A stretch of DNA of 64,000 nucleotides from Kappaphycus alvarezii. Lineage: Eukaryota > Rhodophyta > Florideophyceae > Gigartinales > Solieriaceae. The stretch spans positions 1 to 64,000 of the forward strand of contig NADL03000239.1 of assembly GCA_002205965.3 (NCBI GenBank), given 5' to 3'. Below, piece by piece: positions 32,721-45,843 of the stretch. The position numbers and the translations under genes are program-made. Each line of letters starts with the position of its first letter. Positions within the stretch are counted from its first letter, which is position 1. The notes under the pieces are model-generated. The model was not told the origin of the DNA. It did no database searches and was given only the letters and a program-made list of their open reading frames with translations.

Positions 32721-33287
32721 CGTAGCGCTTTCCATCGTTACTGTTGTCTGGAAAACCATGGGATAGACCGGATATATCTTCCAAGAGTAAAACACCCAAA
32801 CCTTTTCCCTCGTTACTGTAGGGAGCTTGGAATTTCTGCCTCTCTTGAACATCTGCTTCCTCCCATTCCCCCTTCGTCCTCTCCCTCGTCCGCCCTTCGC
32901 ATAGATCTTTATATCCCTGCTGCATATGGCCTCGACCCGAAGGATATCGCTTTGGATGTCACAGTGGCCCATCCACAGGTCACTTCGCGCGTTTCCCAGT
33001 GTGCCCTATCTGGCTGCGCAGCTGCCTCAATTGCTGAACGTGCGAAACACACGCACTACAGTCTAGTCTGCCACACGAACGATATACGGCTTCTTCCTGT
33101 TGGTATTGATGTGTTCGGTGCCCTTGGGGCCGACGGGGCGACTTTCTTCCGGTGCCTTTCTACGTTCGCTGCTACCCGTCGAGGCACCACTCCCCAATGG
33201 GAGCTGCACCTCCTAATCACGCGCTTTGTGTTCTGCTTGCATGGGTTGCAAGCTCGTCAAGTTCTTACCAGATGCATTTCCGATTAG
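32721..33287 (+). pseudogene. RLE1: LINE C-terminal fragment, second part (after copia-B)
   Basis: Continues the interrupted frame through the basic segment (AFHRYC), the 67-bp inserted LINE tail (32,744-32,810), and then RELGISASLEHL, ALRIDLYIP...ALDVTVAHP (endonuclease core), KHTHYSLVCHTNDIRLLPVGIDVFG and the end near 33,287. Confidence 0.8.
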
Positions 33288-33418
33288 TTTCTCTCTCATC
33301 CCCCTATGGATGTTAATTTCTCTGTAATCCTCCTCAGCATGTTCTCCCACATGCTCTTTCCACAACCTGTAAAGATTACACACACTCTTAAAATAACCCA
33401 AAAATTTCCCCCCGTACA

Positions 33419-33572
33419 GTACTGCGCCGCCCCCCACTTCCGCACTGTCCCCACCCTGGATTCCTACGGACACCATGCCTCTGTCTGTTCCTGCGCCGAC
33501 GGCTCCATTCGGCGCCACAATTGTGTTCGCGACCGCCCCATTTCCGAGGTATCACGCTTATCAATTGGGATT
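33419..33572 (+). pseudogene. RLE2, first part (interrupted by gypsy-1 copy 2)
   Basis: Zinc region SYGHHASVCSCADG and RRHNCVRDRPISEVSRL, then cut after ggatt (33,568-33,572). It resumes at 41,066. Confidence 0.8.
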
Positions 33573-34296
33573 TGATAGGGGTAAATCGTCGGGGAGAAGA
33601 GATACTTAGAACCAACTACCCCAAGACGGAGGTGTTGCGAGCGACAAAAGTGCTACCGTGGTATAGTTGAACAAATAAAAAGGAGTGTATATGGGAGAGA
33701 GTTGAGAGGGCTACAAGCAAGTATAAAAGGGGCAGGGTCTACCACTGATGCTCTGCGACCAGCTTAGGAAAAAGTTTTCTAGGGTCTGAAGTTGACTCTC
33801 AACTTCCTACTACTCGGAGCTTGACCTGAAGTTGTCTGCCAACTTGCTTGACCTCTCAAGGAGGAAGCACTTTACTCAGCTTATATAGACCTTTCGGCTA
33901 ATCCTAAAGTCTCAATCAAACATACTAAATACCATAAAACGCATTCACGGGAATCGTGTGAACCAGAGAGACCATTAGAAGATATTTCCTCAAGGTAAAT
34001 ATCTAGGTGCCATACCCATGCCAGCCACCCATCGGCCAGGGGTGGGAATTGATGTGGCCATTATATAGACCTTTCAGAGTCACTCGTAGTATCACCCACA
34101 ACCTAGAACTGTACTGACATCCACTATGACAGCAGCGTGTCCTAAAATAAAAAATCAACCGATGAATTTGCCACACTCACCCAAATTAAAAATATCTTGC
34201 AAATTCAAAAACTGTAAAAATATCTTCCCAGTTCCAATACTGTATACAATTATGGTCCTCATCTAAATTTTTTCGTGTGCGAATTTGCGCACATCA
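33573..34296 (-). repeat. 3' LTR of gypsy-1 copy 2
   Basis: 724 bp. Carries TATATAA-type boxes and the end hairpin at its 34,296 side. The adjacent tract at 34,297-34,309 reads GAGCGGGAGGGCG on the - strand, the polypurine primer. Confidence 0.93.
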
Positions 34297-34328
34297 CGCC
34301 CTCCCGCTCAAGACGAACGTCCCGGCTC

Positions 34329-35395
34329 GTCACTGCTCTTGTTGTTCTTGTGGGAGTTCTATCCATTCATCAGGGAGAGTATAGGGTTCACTATAAGGAT
34401 ATGGTAGTAGCTCATTTCCAATATGATGAGAGAGTGTGTACCGTGCGATGACCGGCTCATCTCCTTGGTCAAGAGTTTCGTAGATTCGGCGTATGGTTTC
34501 ATAGTGTTCTCTAATGAGCTCCTCCGTTTCACTTCTCCAAACCTTCCAAATGTGAGGTAATAAACGTAGTATGCAAACTTTTCTGGCAACGGGTCCAGAA
34601 ACGGGTATCTGAAGGAGAAAAAAAACTCGCAACAAAGGACTGAGTCTCACGAGTAAGGTGCGCCCCGTGAATGGTCTGGAAGCACATGCAAATACTAATT
34701 GCAAAAAAGGAAATTACTTCTGCTTCTCGTGGGTCCTCTGTCATTTCGCGAAGCCAACGTCTAATTGGTAGCCGTCCAATAATTAAGGATGCATAGTTTC
34801 CCCCTGGGAGACTAGGCGGTGTTTGAGGCGATCTTCTTGGCGATCTTCCTCGCTGCTCCCGACGCCTTGCCCTCTTCGATGATCCGCCCCGATCACTTGA
34901 TGGTCCAGCTCGTATCATCATCACGGCCTCGGGAGGATCCTGGTCTTCGGCTGAGGTTGTATTTCTGAGCGGAGCAACGTAAGGTTCCCATAGAGGATAT
35001 GGGACCAGTCGATATTCCATATCAGGGGGCAAGCTGTTAACCTCTCAGTCGCACATCTTGGTTGTTCTTGAGAAATACGTAAACTGGACGGATAATGTTC
35101 AGATATGTTTGCGACAAGTCTCCGATAGCTACCATTCCATACCTCCCTATAGAGTAATGATATATGACTTCCACAAACTCTGGACCTGCTTCCGTGAACC
35201 TTCCGTTTTGGAATGAGAATAGAACTCTGATCAATAGTCGGAAATCTTCTTGAGGTAGCAATGGTCCGTTCAACGTACGAAAACATAGGCATATATTAAT
35301 GTAGAAATGGATGATTACGTGGAGTTCGTAGTAGTCACGCGTAATCGAGATGATCCATTCCCAGGCCCTTTTCCTCCCATAGGAATCATTCTATA
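34329..35395 (-). pseudogene. Accessory region of gypsy-1 copy 2: duplicated unknown domain
   Basis: First domain: ITRDYYELHV, INICLCFRTLNGPLL, RVLFSF, IGRYGMVAIGDLSQTYLNI, ending near YPLWEPY. Second domain: REAEVISFF, ISICMCFQTIHGAHL, FGRFGEV, RYTLSHHIGNEL, YPYSEPY, ending EQQEQ. The linker is Arg/Ser-rich (KRARRREQRGRSPRRSP), resembling a nuclear-localisation or RNA-binding segment. The region follows the integrase C-terminus. No known family recognised. Confidence 0.78.
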
Positions 35396-38300
35396 GTTAA
35401 AGATGAGTATGCCTCGTGGTTGCGCATAGTCCTGTGTGAGAAGGAATTCTTCAGGCCTCTGATGGTAAGGGACCAGACGACGTGCATGGATTGCCCTCCT
35501 TGATCTCTTCCCTGAGCTTGAACAGAGCTTATAATGCGGGTGTCTTTCCTCCGTGACGATGCAAGGGTTCGAGTACTTTGTTTGGAAAGCCGGCCACTTC
35601 ACAGCCTGTTGCATTGCTTTTCCGTGTGCTACAAGTACTTTAGAGCCGACTGAGAAAGTTTGGACTGGAGGCTCTTCATCCTTATTTCTTGTCTGTGTTA
35701 GCGCGCGGTGTGATCTCCAGCTTTCGGTGGCCAATAGTTCGACCTCTCTACTCTCTTCATCGATAACATTTGTTTCCATATCTCTCTGTAACATTCTAGG
35801 AGCTCTTCCGTACATTAGCTCAAACGGTGACCGTCCACTTCTTCCTCTTCTTCGCCGATAGCCGTATAACACTTTTGGTAAGGCATCTTCCCACTGGATT
35901 TCATTCTCGGACATAGTTTTCGATATTGATCGTTTGATGGTTCCAACCATCCTCTCCGCTTTCCCGTTTGACATAGGAGCATATGCGAGAACTGTCTTTA
36001 GCTGAATACCTTTTTCTTCCAAGAAACGAAGCAGTGAAGTTGCAGTAAAACAAAGTGCGTTATCCGAGATGATCCTTTTTGGAAGACCAAACGGTTCAAT
36101 TATTTCTTTTTCGATGAATCTCAGGACCACTTCAGCATTGGCCTCCTCAACTGCAACTGCTATTGGCCATCCAGTAAGATGTTCCACCCCTATAAGGAGA
36201 TATTTGTTTCCGGAAGAGGTTTCCTTGAATGGGCCGGCAAAGTCAATTGAAAAGGTTTCAAAGAGACCGGAAACTGGAAAGCCTAGAGTTGTCTTATACT
36301 TTCGTATTGGCGTGAATTTTTGACAGTTGTCGCAGCTTTTCACGAAGTTATAGACGTCCTTATGGATACTGGGCCACCAGAATCTCTCAGTAACGAATTT
36401 CTTGGTTGTTTCGAGATCCCAATGCCCTAACTCATCATGAAAAGTCCTCAAGATCTTCATTCTTTCTTTCAAAGGGGCCACTAGTCGAGGACCGGCTTTC
36501 GTGTGTCGGAAGAGTTTCCCATTCCATAGTGTAAAAGCCTTTTGATTCCTGCGTACCCAATTTCTGTGTTCAATATCAACCTTTCTCATTTCTAGTCCAT
36601 CCAGGAATTTAATTAGTCCGTCAATATTAGCTTCGTACTCGTTATTGTTCGGCACTTGCACCTCGGCAACTCCGACGATGTTCTCGGAAGCTTTTTCATT
36701 TGGAATCAGTGGATCCCTCAAGCGGGATAGGTATCGGCAGGCTGATTATTGCGTCCGGGCCTATACACAATTTCAAACCGATATTCTGCGAAAATGTCGA
36801 GCCATCGGGCCAAGCGGTGATGTACATCTTTCTTTTGGAATGCTGTCTTAAGTGCCTGGTGATCAGTTATCAAGACAAATTTCTCGAGTGATAAAAGGTA
36901 TACGCGAAACTTTTTCAGTGCGAAGACAACAGCGAGCGCTTCTTTTTCGCAGACTGAGTATCTCCTTTCCGCATCATTCAGAGTGCGACTTGCGAATTGA
37001 ACCGGGTGTAGTCTTCCGTTTTCATCTTTTTGGGACAAAACGGCACCCAAAGACCGTTCTGAGGCATCTGTCTCCACAACAAATGGTCTCTTGAAATCTG
37101 GATACATGAGCACTGGGGGGACACATAGCTTATCTTTAAGCTCTTCAAATGCGGTTTGCATTTCCTTGTTCCATAAAAATTTTCCGTTCTTTGTTGTGCT
37201 GGCATGTAACGGTGCTGCAGTCTTGGCGAAATCTTTGATAAATCTCCTGTAATATGAGGCCAGTCCTAAGAAGCTTCGAACCTCCGTCTTTGAAGCGGGC
37301 CTTGGTGCCAACTTGATTTTTTTCGTTTTCTCTGGATCCACTTTAATTCCCTCTTGATCGACGATATGACCGAGTAATTGGATAGACGTTTTCGCAAAGA
37401 AGCATTTGCTTAACTTAATTTTCAGGCTGTACGCAGCTATTTTCTCCACCACAGTCTTGACATGCGATATGTGCTGATCCAAGGTTTTTGAGAATATCAC
37501 TACATCATCGATATAAACTCTTGCAAATGGAAGTCCTTTCAAAACCTCGTTCATCATTCTTTGGAATGTAGCTGGGGCATTCATGAGACCAAAAGGCATC
37601 ACTTCGAACCTGAATGTACCGGCTTTGCTGGTAAAAGTTGTTTTTTCCTTGCATTTTTCATCCAATGGAATCTGCCAATAACCAGTGTAAAGATCAATTG
37701 AGGTGAAGTATCTCCCGTCCTTCAAGTCCTCGAGGATTTCCTCCATATTCGGAATCGGAAATCGATCGGGTATCATTCTCTGGTTCAGTTGTCGGTAATC
37801 GACGCAAAAACGCAGCTTTCCATCCTTCTTTGGTGCGACCACAACTGGAAATGACCATGGGGATGAAACTGGCCGAATGATATCATTTTCCAGCATACTT
37901 GTAACATTCTCTGAGATAAATTGGTCATATTTTGGCGGTTGACGTCTAGGCCTGTGGTAAATTGGTTGAGTATCGGTAAGTTCAAATGAGTGAGTGACCG
38001 GTACACTTGCTTGTCTTAAATCTGAACACTCCATGCAATTACTTCGGAAGATGTTAACATGTCGGATATTATCATTGAGGCGGGGGCTGGAAGGTGCTGT
38101 ACTTTTTCTTGAATTTCTCCAATTTGGCGCTGGTCCTTTTCTTGATCCTCACCCTCCAAATTTTGAAGGACCTCTTCCGGCGTGCTCACATCTTCAGATA
38201 TGGAATTCGATATATTCTTGTTTTCCGTGCAATTGTAATCTTCTTTCATGCCCCGAATTCCGTCCTTTGATTCGATATTATCGCAAAAAGAAACACATTC

Positions 38301-40256
38301 AGGTGTCAAACCTACCCTAGAATTCCATTCTTCATCTGTTTCAAACCCAGAATCATAATCGTCCCATGTCATGTTCATTGTCCCCCGAGCGTACCCTTTC
38401 TCACTTCCGAAAGTGTTAGTTGGTTCGGAATCTTCGCTGTCATAGCTAGAAGTGAAATCTTCACTGTCCGTCTCTCTTAGATCTTCCGGATGTGTGCTTT
38501 TGTCGAAATCCAGGGGCATCTTCACGTTTCTGCCGTCAACATTAACTGAAACGATTTGGTTGCCCAAGTCAATGCAGGTCCCTAGTCTTTCCATGGTAGG
38601 ACAGCCAATGATTGCATCGAAAGGGAGCTCCGGCATGACGAGAAAGTCTACATCAACTTTAGAGTCCCCAAAGAACACGGAAACCTTGTTAACAGTGCCC
38701 ATGCATTTTGAGACGGTTCCATCCGCCACAGTTATTCTTCGAGTAGTTGGAATAATTTCGAGACCTAAATCTGTCACCAAAGTTTCTGAGATAAGGTTTG
38801 GAACAGCGCCCGAATCGAAAAGAGCTTGGGTTTGCATTCCCAATACTTTGACTGGTACTAGGTTTAAGCGTCTTGGTGCTGTCGAGGCCGATTGAAGAAA
38901 CAGTTTCTTACCCTTAGCGGACTTATTAGACCTGATAATTTTTTTGAGTTCTTTTCTCGCATCCTCTGCGTCGCCCCTCAAAAGTTGACCAAACGTTATC
39001 CCAGTTGGGGCCGATGCAAGCTCAGCCACCAAATTGTACTTCTTCACATATTCTAGTACGTCCTTCGGGATACTCTTAAATTTCTTACTCTTTCTCGTCT
39101 TCTTGGCCGAAGTGTTTCCCACCCCTGGAACAACTTGATCAAGCCTCTTGGTTCGAGGAGGTACAGGTGCTGGGATATGCTCCAGCATTCCATAATCTAG
39201 CCTAGGTTTTTTCGACAAAACGTTCCCTTCCCCATCCCTTTTTGTCACATTAACTTGACTGATTTCTTCAGCGATGGATACATTACCGGCATCCGCCAAC
39301 CTTTGATCCTTCCTGTTTTGTAAGATTTTCATCTCTGGTCCTGACTCACTCCTCGCGTCCGATAAATTTGCTCTTCTGTTGTCTTTAGACCAGCAGTTAC
39401 TTTCATGATGCCCGTAACGACCGCACTTTCCACAACGAGTGTTTCTATGTGGATTATCAGGACACCTATTTGCAAAGTGTCCAGGCTTGTGACAGTAGGA
39501 ACAGACTTCTGCGGCCTTGGGGGCCCCAGACTGGTTCTTCTTAATGGTAAGAGTAAGGCTTTCCAACTGCGAGGTTATCATGTCAAGTCGATTATCGAAT
39601 CGGGTTTCCAACCTTTCTTCCAAGTTTTTGACATCGCTCCTGACTGATTCCAATGCTGCTGCGCTAGTCGCTGGCCTTTGATAATTCTTTTCAGGATGTA
39701 CGATCGGCATAGATGTACGGGTTTCCCTCGGTATTTCACTTAGTGACTGAAACGTCTCCGAATTTTTGACAAATTCTACTATGGTACCCTTCAGTTCATT
39801 AAAAGTGTGAGGGCCCTTGATGAGGAGGAAATCGGAGAGCCGCTTATCCCCCATCGCCGCCTTACGCAGCATTCCGTACTTGGCTTGGGCGTTGAACCCA
39901 GCCTTTTCATAGAGATCACACAAGTATACCAATGAGCTTAACAAATCGTCGAAGTTGAGCCGGGCCTCTATGGCGGTACGAATCATCTCATCTGGTTCTA
40001 CCTGCTTAGCATATTCTTTCACAAGCCACTCACATACCTCACCGAAGTTACGCCCATTCCCGTTAAGAGACCACCCGTTGATAAACTTGGCCTTATATTT
40101 GTGCTTTGCGTCACCATGAAGATAGGCGAAGATACTTTCGGCCTTCTCTTCATCGCTCTTCTCACGCATCACAACGTTGACATATGTATAGAGAAACTCC
40201 TCAACGTCTTCATTCTTGCCCCCTGTGAACGTTATACGAGCAGCGTTGAGATCCAT
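35396..40256 (-). pseudogene. gag-pol region of gypsy-1 copy 2
   Basis: Gag starts MDLNAARITFTGG at 40,256. It has an uninterrupted capsid-like region, two CCHC knuckles (C-SY-C-HKPG-H-FANR-C and C-GK-C-GRYG-H-HESN-C), protease with F-D-S-G-A, and an acidic region. The RT frame overlaps the end of the protease frame in the -1 register and starts with its own ATG. RT has YIDDVVIFS, RNase [14 protein letters not shown], integrase HHCC (HDELGHWDLETT...CDNCQKF) and the D-D-E motifs IDFAGP, ISDNAL and KAERMVG. This is the best-preserved gypsy-1 copy; still a fossil. Confidence 0.92.
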
Positions 40257-40327
40257 GATTACAGAAAAGAAATCCCCTCGAATGGTTCCCTAAGACTGCT
40301 CAACTCGAATACCTCGGGTGCAACCCC

Positions 40328-40343
40328 CTCCACAAGAGTACCA
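40328..40343 (-). other. Primer-binding site of gypsy-1 copy 2
   Basis: On the - strand, TGGTACTCTTGTGGAG, two bases inside the LTR; identical to copy 1. Confidence 0.7.
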
Positions 40344-40345
40344 AA

Positions 40346-41065
40346 TGATAGGGGTAAATCGTCGGGAGAAGAGATACTTAGAACCAACTACCCCAAGACG
40401 GAGGTGTTGCGAGCGACAAAAGTGCTACCGTGGTATAGTTGAACAAATAAAAAGGAGTGTATATGGGAGAGAGTTGAGAGGGCTACAAGCAAGTATAAAA
40501 GGGGCAGGGTCTACCACTGATGCTCTGCGACCAGCTTAGGAAAAAGTTTTCTAGGGTCTGAAGTTGACTCTCAACTTCCTACTACTCGGAGCTTGACCTG
40601 AAGTTGTCTGCCAACTTGCTTGACCTCTCAAGGAGGAAGCACTTTACTCAGCTTATATAGACTTTCGGCTAATCCTAAAGTCTCAATCAAACATACTAAA
40701 TACCATAAAACGCATTCACGGGAATCGTGTGAACCAGAGAGACCATTAGAAGATATTTCCTCAAGGTAAATATCTAGGTGCCATACCCATGCCAGCCACC
40801 CATCGGCCAGGGGTGGGAATTGATGTGGCCATTATATAGACCTTTCAGAGTCACTCGTAGTATCACCCACAACCTAGAACTGTACTGACATCCACTATGA
40901 CAGCGTGTCCTAAAATAAAAAATCAACCGATGAATTTGCCACACTCACCCAAATTAAAAATATCTTGCAAATTCAAAAACTGTAAAAATATCTTCCCAGT
41001 TCCAATACTGTATACAATTATGGTCCTCATCTAAATTTTTTCGTGTGCGAATTTGGCGCACATCA
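40346..41065 (-). repeat. 5' LTR of gypsy-1 copy 2
   Basis: 720 bp. Shares a one-base variant (GACTTTCGG for GACCTTTCGG) with the right-hand LTR of copy 3 and not with either left-hand LTR, which ties the right halves of copies 2 and 3 together. Confidence 0.93.
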
Positions 41066-41519
41066 GGATTCGCCCTGTCCGGGAATGGACCTTCCCGCAA
41101 GACTTGCCCCGACCCTCCAACTCCCGCCGCCGCCTCGACATCTACATCGATGATTTCCAGTTCTCTCCCATCCCCAGGGCTACGACGTCACTGTCATCAG
41201 CCCCCACTCCGCTCCATACGCCCAACAGCGGATTCACACGCCCCTCGCTACCCTTACTGCATCTCAGCGCGCGAAATCACTCCGCTATGGCCACCTCTGA
41301 GCCGAACTACGTATCGACTTCCACCCGATGGCTTTCGATGTATACGGGTCTGCCGGTCCCGGTGCCGAACGAGGTCTGTCCAGAATTGCTGAGTACATCG
41401 CTCTACGGAAAGGCAGTAGCCCTGCCTTCGAGCGCGATCGCTTGTTCACGATTATCAGCTCGCTCATACAACAACGAACTTCTGTCGCGATCAACCGACG
41501 ACAACTCAACCGCTCCTAG
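41066..41519 (+). pseudogene. RLE2, second part (after gypsy-1 copy 2)
   Basis: Resumes with ggatt and continues IRPVREW, RRRLDIYIDD, YDVTVISPH, the shared TGA after RYGHL, then FDVYGSAGPGAERG to the stop at 41,517-41,519. A local indel near 41,176 separates the core from the C-terminal part in this copy. Confidence 0.8.
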
Positions 41520-41676
41520 CTCGGATAGATTTTTTCTCTTTTGAGGGCCGCTAGCCCCTCCTTTTCTGCTTGGTAAAGTCTTCTTCTTCTTCTAAAGTCT
41601 CGCAGTAGACGCACCCCCCATATCTCATAATGGGGGAATGATGGCGTAGTTTACTTCGTCGTCTGACACTTTTAGC

Positions 41677-41852
41677 GAGGGGAATCCGGTGTTTTACTCT
41701 TGGAAGATATATCCGGTCTATCCCATGGTTTTCCAGACAACCGCAATCAACTCAAAAAGGGTATACCGACACAGTAATGGGGAAGGAACTACGCTCCCTA
41801 AAATGCTACCTTCAGGCCAGCCATCAAGCAGGCCGCATTGGACATGACGGCT
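41677..41852 (-). mobile_element. 5'-truncated LINE A tail (copy before S3)
   Basis: Same 176-bp tail, same position and orientation as in the other units. Confidence 0.85.
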
Positions 41853-42089
41853 TTCAAATGTAAACCACCCAAAAATTTCTCCCTCTCCGAGCGAGAAGGG
41901 GGAGTCCACAAGCAAAACAGCCGCATTGGAGGTTCCTGCCAACGCAGAGACCCAGTTTAAGAGAATACCTTACACATTATAAATCATGCTTAGGTATGCC
42001 CCTTTGGGCGCCACTGCCTCTAAATTAATAAAGCGTCAACGCTTTCCCTCCCCTTAGAAACCTAGCGCTGTCGCCAGTCGCGCAATGGA

Positions 42090-42447
42090 ACGGGTTCCGA
42101 TACTAAACTGGATTATTTAGTTGAGAAGTATTGGATGGATTCATTACTACCAGGCCTTGCCGGTGAGAGTGAAGGCCATGAATGTGGGAAATGCGTTTGT
42201 AAGAAGATGGAATTGGCTGAAGCCAAGCGAATCATGGACTAGAAAAAGTTCTCCGGGTACTAAAGCGTGTGAAATGAAGCGAAGCAACCTGGCGTATATC
42301 ATTCAAAAGTACAGAAGAGGACAAAGAGAGACTACCTTAACGTTAGGGCCTGAGCAAGCCTATTATGACCAGATGGAATCGGACTTTGCCCACCTTCGAG
42401 CACCTTTCGCATATCGTAGTCCACACCTTGGCCCCCGTACACTGTGA
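42090..42447 (+). other. Unrecognised conserved region (copy before S3)
   Basis: Same two partial + frames as in the other units (LVEKYWMDSLL... and KYRRGQRETTLTLGPEQ...). Nearly identical to the S4 and S5 copies. Confidence 0.4.
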
Positions 42448-42550
42448 GATAAAGTCTTGCGTGAGTATTTCCAGAGCCGGAGCTAACATGAGCGGTCTTA
42501 CAAAGAAAGATAGCCAAGTATTTCAAACTGTCCAGAGGAAGAAGCACAGC

Positions 42551-43193
42551 TCATTCCTCAACGGTGAACTCTGCAAGAACTTCCTCTGTGCTCTTACCTC
42601 TCAGCTTATCAGCCACTGCCTCGCAAGTGAGGTCTACAAGGGACTCAACTTCAAGTAAATCAGCAGCTACCATGAGACGGATCATAGTCCAATTGTCAAC
42701 ATCAAGAACCCCTTCCCCACAAACAAATTGCACCCAAGCTCACCTCGTTGAGTTCCTGAAGGCGTTGAAATTTGCAAAACTCAATGATTTTTGTGAGGAT
42801 GGAAGACTTAACGTCACATATCGGAATCATTATGCCATCGATATCATCGGCGTCTTCGAGCACACTTTTGACAAAATTGATCTGCATAGCGACATCTTTG
42901 TCAACCTCGAAAACTTCACCTTCTTTGCTTGTGAGCTTGACGGTAGCCGAACTGGTATCATTGGATCGAGTCGCCGGCATTATTGACTGGCTTGGTTGTG
43001 ACCCAGAAGTATCGTTGAAAATGTTACCGAGTTGGTAGTTCTTTAGAATATTGCCTTGTTCAGTTTTGGCGTCTGGTAGGAACGACGTTAGAGATGCTCC
43101 AGTATCGTTAGCGTTTTGATCTAGAAAAGCGCGACAGAAAGGAGTATGAGGCAAGGCACTACCAGGGCCGCCGTCGTCTGAAAATCTTTTCAT
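42551..43193 (-). pseudogene. SKP1-like copy S3, frameshifted
   Basis: Intact from MKRFSDD through the N-terminal fold and IIEFCKFQRLQELNEV, but the frame breaks near 42,710, in the run encoding LWEKGFLDV of the intact copies. The C-terminal helices FLDVDNWTMIRLMVAADLL...FTVEE follow in another frame. The difference from S4 is a net loss of a few bases in C-rich runs, so sequence error is possible. Confidence 0.85.
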
Positions 43194-43800
43194 TGGCAAT
43201 CTAAACTGAATTGTACGGTACAATTGAATGCAAGTTTATACGTACAGTAGGGGCGTTTGACCATTGCATCACTCGTAGTAAACCAACTTCAACCCATTTC
43301 ACCCGAACAGTGGTTACCCTACTTACAGTAGTCCTCGTCTGCGATTGCTGTTATCAAGAAAGTAAAGTATACCAACCCATTCAGGTAAACCCCAAACAGC
43401 CCAACCTGTTGCTGTTATCAGGAAAATTAAGTAAACTAACCCATCTACCCCCACCAACCCATTAAACCCAATTTACCTCTATCCGTATTTGCCTTTATCA
43501 AGAAAATTAAGTGTGCCGTACCACCCCACTTACCCAAACATTTAAGTAAACCAACCCATTTAACCCAATTCACCGGTGTACAGAAATGGAATTTACAGTA
43601 CACCGTACAATGCCCAGCGCGGCATGCCTGCTCGCCGGCACTCAGCCGACCCTGTAAGGAAGGTCCATGTACTGTAGTGTACCCATCAGCGACGACTTAT
43701 CCCGCATAACGCATTAGCCGCGTGGATATAACCGACCACATCTTCCATGCACTAAAGTAGATACTGAACGCATTAAACTTCTTTCTTCTTAAAATAAAAA
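43194..43800. other. Array spacer upstream of SKP1 S3
   Basis: Palindrome AATTGTACGGTACAATT at 43,209-43,225, degenerate repeat blocks, and the hairpin near 43,574-43,605. No gene seen. Confidence 0.75.
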
Positions 43801-44779
43801 ATGGTCTTTCGGCTTCCCTGTCGCCCACTTCCCTGTTTCAGAGGTGTCAAACGCCGGTCCCCGACGAACGGCTCCAGTCTGCTATCTCGTCTGAGCTTCA
43901 CAGTTGGACGTTTGATCGGATCTCCCGATCATCCTCTGACCGCGACAGATCTCGCCTCCTATCCGTCCGTGAGTCGTCCGCCTGTTCAGCTTTCTCAACT
44001 TGACCGCACCCTCACCGCGGAACCTATCTGTCCTCGTAAGCTTAGATAGTCGCTGTATCTCTACGCCTCGGCCGCGCGATTTTCTCTGGTCATGATCGAT
44101 GTCCGGTATGTGCTCGCCGTTCCAACGACGTCGCCCCGTTGCTCGATCCCCTGGGCAAACATGCCCTCACCTGTAAGTACAACGATGGGCAGACTCCTCG
44201 CCACAATGTCTTGCGTAACGCTTTCCATCGTTACTGTTGTCTGGAAAACCATGGGATAGACCGGATATATCTTCCAAGAGTAAAACACCCAAACCTTTTC
44301 CCTCGTTACTGTAGGGAGCTTGGAATTTCTGCCTCTCTTGAACATCTGCTTCCTCCCATTCCCCTTCGTCCTCTCCCTCGTCCGCCCTTCGCATAGATCT
44401 TTATATCCCTGCTGCATATGGCCTCGACCCGAAGGATATCGCTTTGGATGTCACAGTGGCCCATCCACAGGTCACTTCGCGCGTTTCCCAGTGTGCCCTA
44501 TCTGGCTGCGCAGCTGCCTCAATTGCTGAACGTGCGAAACACACGCACTACAGTCTAGTCTGCCACACGAACGATATACGGCTTCTTCCTGTTGGTATTG
44601 ATGTGTTCGGTGCCCTTGGGGCCGACGGGGCGACTTTCTTCCGGTGCCTTTCTACGTTCGCTGCTACCCGTCGAGGCACCACTCCCCAATGGGAGCTGCA
44701 CCTCCTAATCACGCGCTTTGTGTTCTGCTTGCATGGGTTGCAAGCTCGTCAAGTTCTTACCAGATGCATTTCCGATTAG
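43801..44779 (+). pseudogene. RLE1: LINE C-terminal fragment (between S3 and S4)
   Basis: Same block as 47,800-48,779. It contains the 67-bp inserted LINE tail (44,237-44,303) between duplicated cgttactg. A one-base shortening of a C run near 44,362 shifts the frame before the endonuclease core DVTVAHP in this copy. No RT upstream. Confidence 0.82.
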
Positions 44780-44908
44780 TTTCTCTCTCATCCCCCTATG
44801 GATGTTAATTTCTCTGTAATCCCCTCAGCATGTTCTCCCACATGCTCTTTCCACAACCCGTAAAGATTACACACACTCTTAAAATAACCCAAAATTTCCC
44901 CCGTACAG

Positions 44909-45509
44909 TACTGCGCCGCCCCCCACTTCCGCACTGTCCCCACCCTGGATTCCTACGGACACCATGCCTCTGTCTGTTCCTGCGCCGACGGCTCCATTCG
45001 GCGCCACAATTGTGTTCGCGACCGCCCCATTTCCGAGGTATCACGCTTATCAATTGGGATTCGCCCTGTCCGGGAATGGACCTTCCCGCAAGACTTGCCC
45101 CGACCCTCCAACTCCCGCCGCCGCCTCGACATCTACATCGATGATGTCCAGTTCTCTCCCTCCCCAGGGCTACGACGTCACTGTCATCAGCCCCCACTCC
45201 GCTCCATACGCCCAACAGCGGATTCACACGCCCCTCGCTACCCTTACTGCATCTCAGCGCGCGAAATCACTCCGCTATGGCCACCTCTGAGCCGAACTAC
45301 GTATCGACTTCCACCCGATGGCTTTCGATGTATACGGGTCTGCCGGTCCCGGTGCCGAACGAGGTCTGTCCAGAATTGCTGAGTACATCGCTCTACGGAA
45401 AGGCAGTAGCCCTGCCTTCGAGCGCGATCGCTTGTTCACGATTATCAGCTCGCTCATACAACAACGAACTTCTGTCGCGATCAACCGACGACAACTCAAC
45501 CGCTCCTAG
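44909..45509 (+). pseudogene. RLE2: LINE C-terminal fragment (between S3 and S4)
   Basis: Same as the other RLE2 copies, with the TGA in the place of a conserved Cys. A short deletion near 45,160 removes bases present in the S4-S5 unit. Just downstream, CCCCCAT and ATGGGGG form a hairpin (about 45,606-45,627) in the 3' tail. Confidence 0.8.
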
Positions 45510-45667
45510 CTCGGATAGATTTTTTCTCTTTTGAGGGCCGCTAGCCCCTCCTTTTCTGCTTGGTAAAGTCTTCTTCTTCTTCTAAAGTCTCGCAGTAGAC
45601 GCACCCCCCATATCTCATAATGGGGGGAATGATGGCGTAGTTTACTTCGTCGTCTGACACTTTTAGC

Positions 45668-45843
45668 GAGGGGAATCCGGTGTTTTACTCTTGGAAGATA
45701 TATCCGGTCTATCCCATGGTTTTCCAGACAACCGCAATCAACTCAAAAAGGGTATACCGACACAGTAATGGGGAAGGAACTACGCTCCCTAAAATGCTAC
45801 CTTCAGGCCAGCCATCAAGCAGGCCGCATTGGACATGACGGCT
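45668..45843 (-). mobile_element. 5'-truncated LINE A tail (copy before S4)
   Basis: Same tail as the other units. Confidence 0.85.

Larger units (their letters stand above)
33573..41065 (-). mobile_element. Ty3/gypsy LTR element, gypsy-1 family, copy 2 (fossil, young)
   Basis: Target duplication ggatt (33,568-33,572 and 41,066-41,070). LTRs of 724 and 720 bp differ by only a few one- to three-base length changes, so the insertion is recent. Same order as copy 1 on the opposite strand, including the duplicated accessory domain. The longest frames of any gypsy-1 copy survive here; about four breaks. It interrupts RLE2 of this unit. Confidence 0.95.
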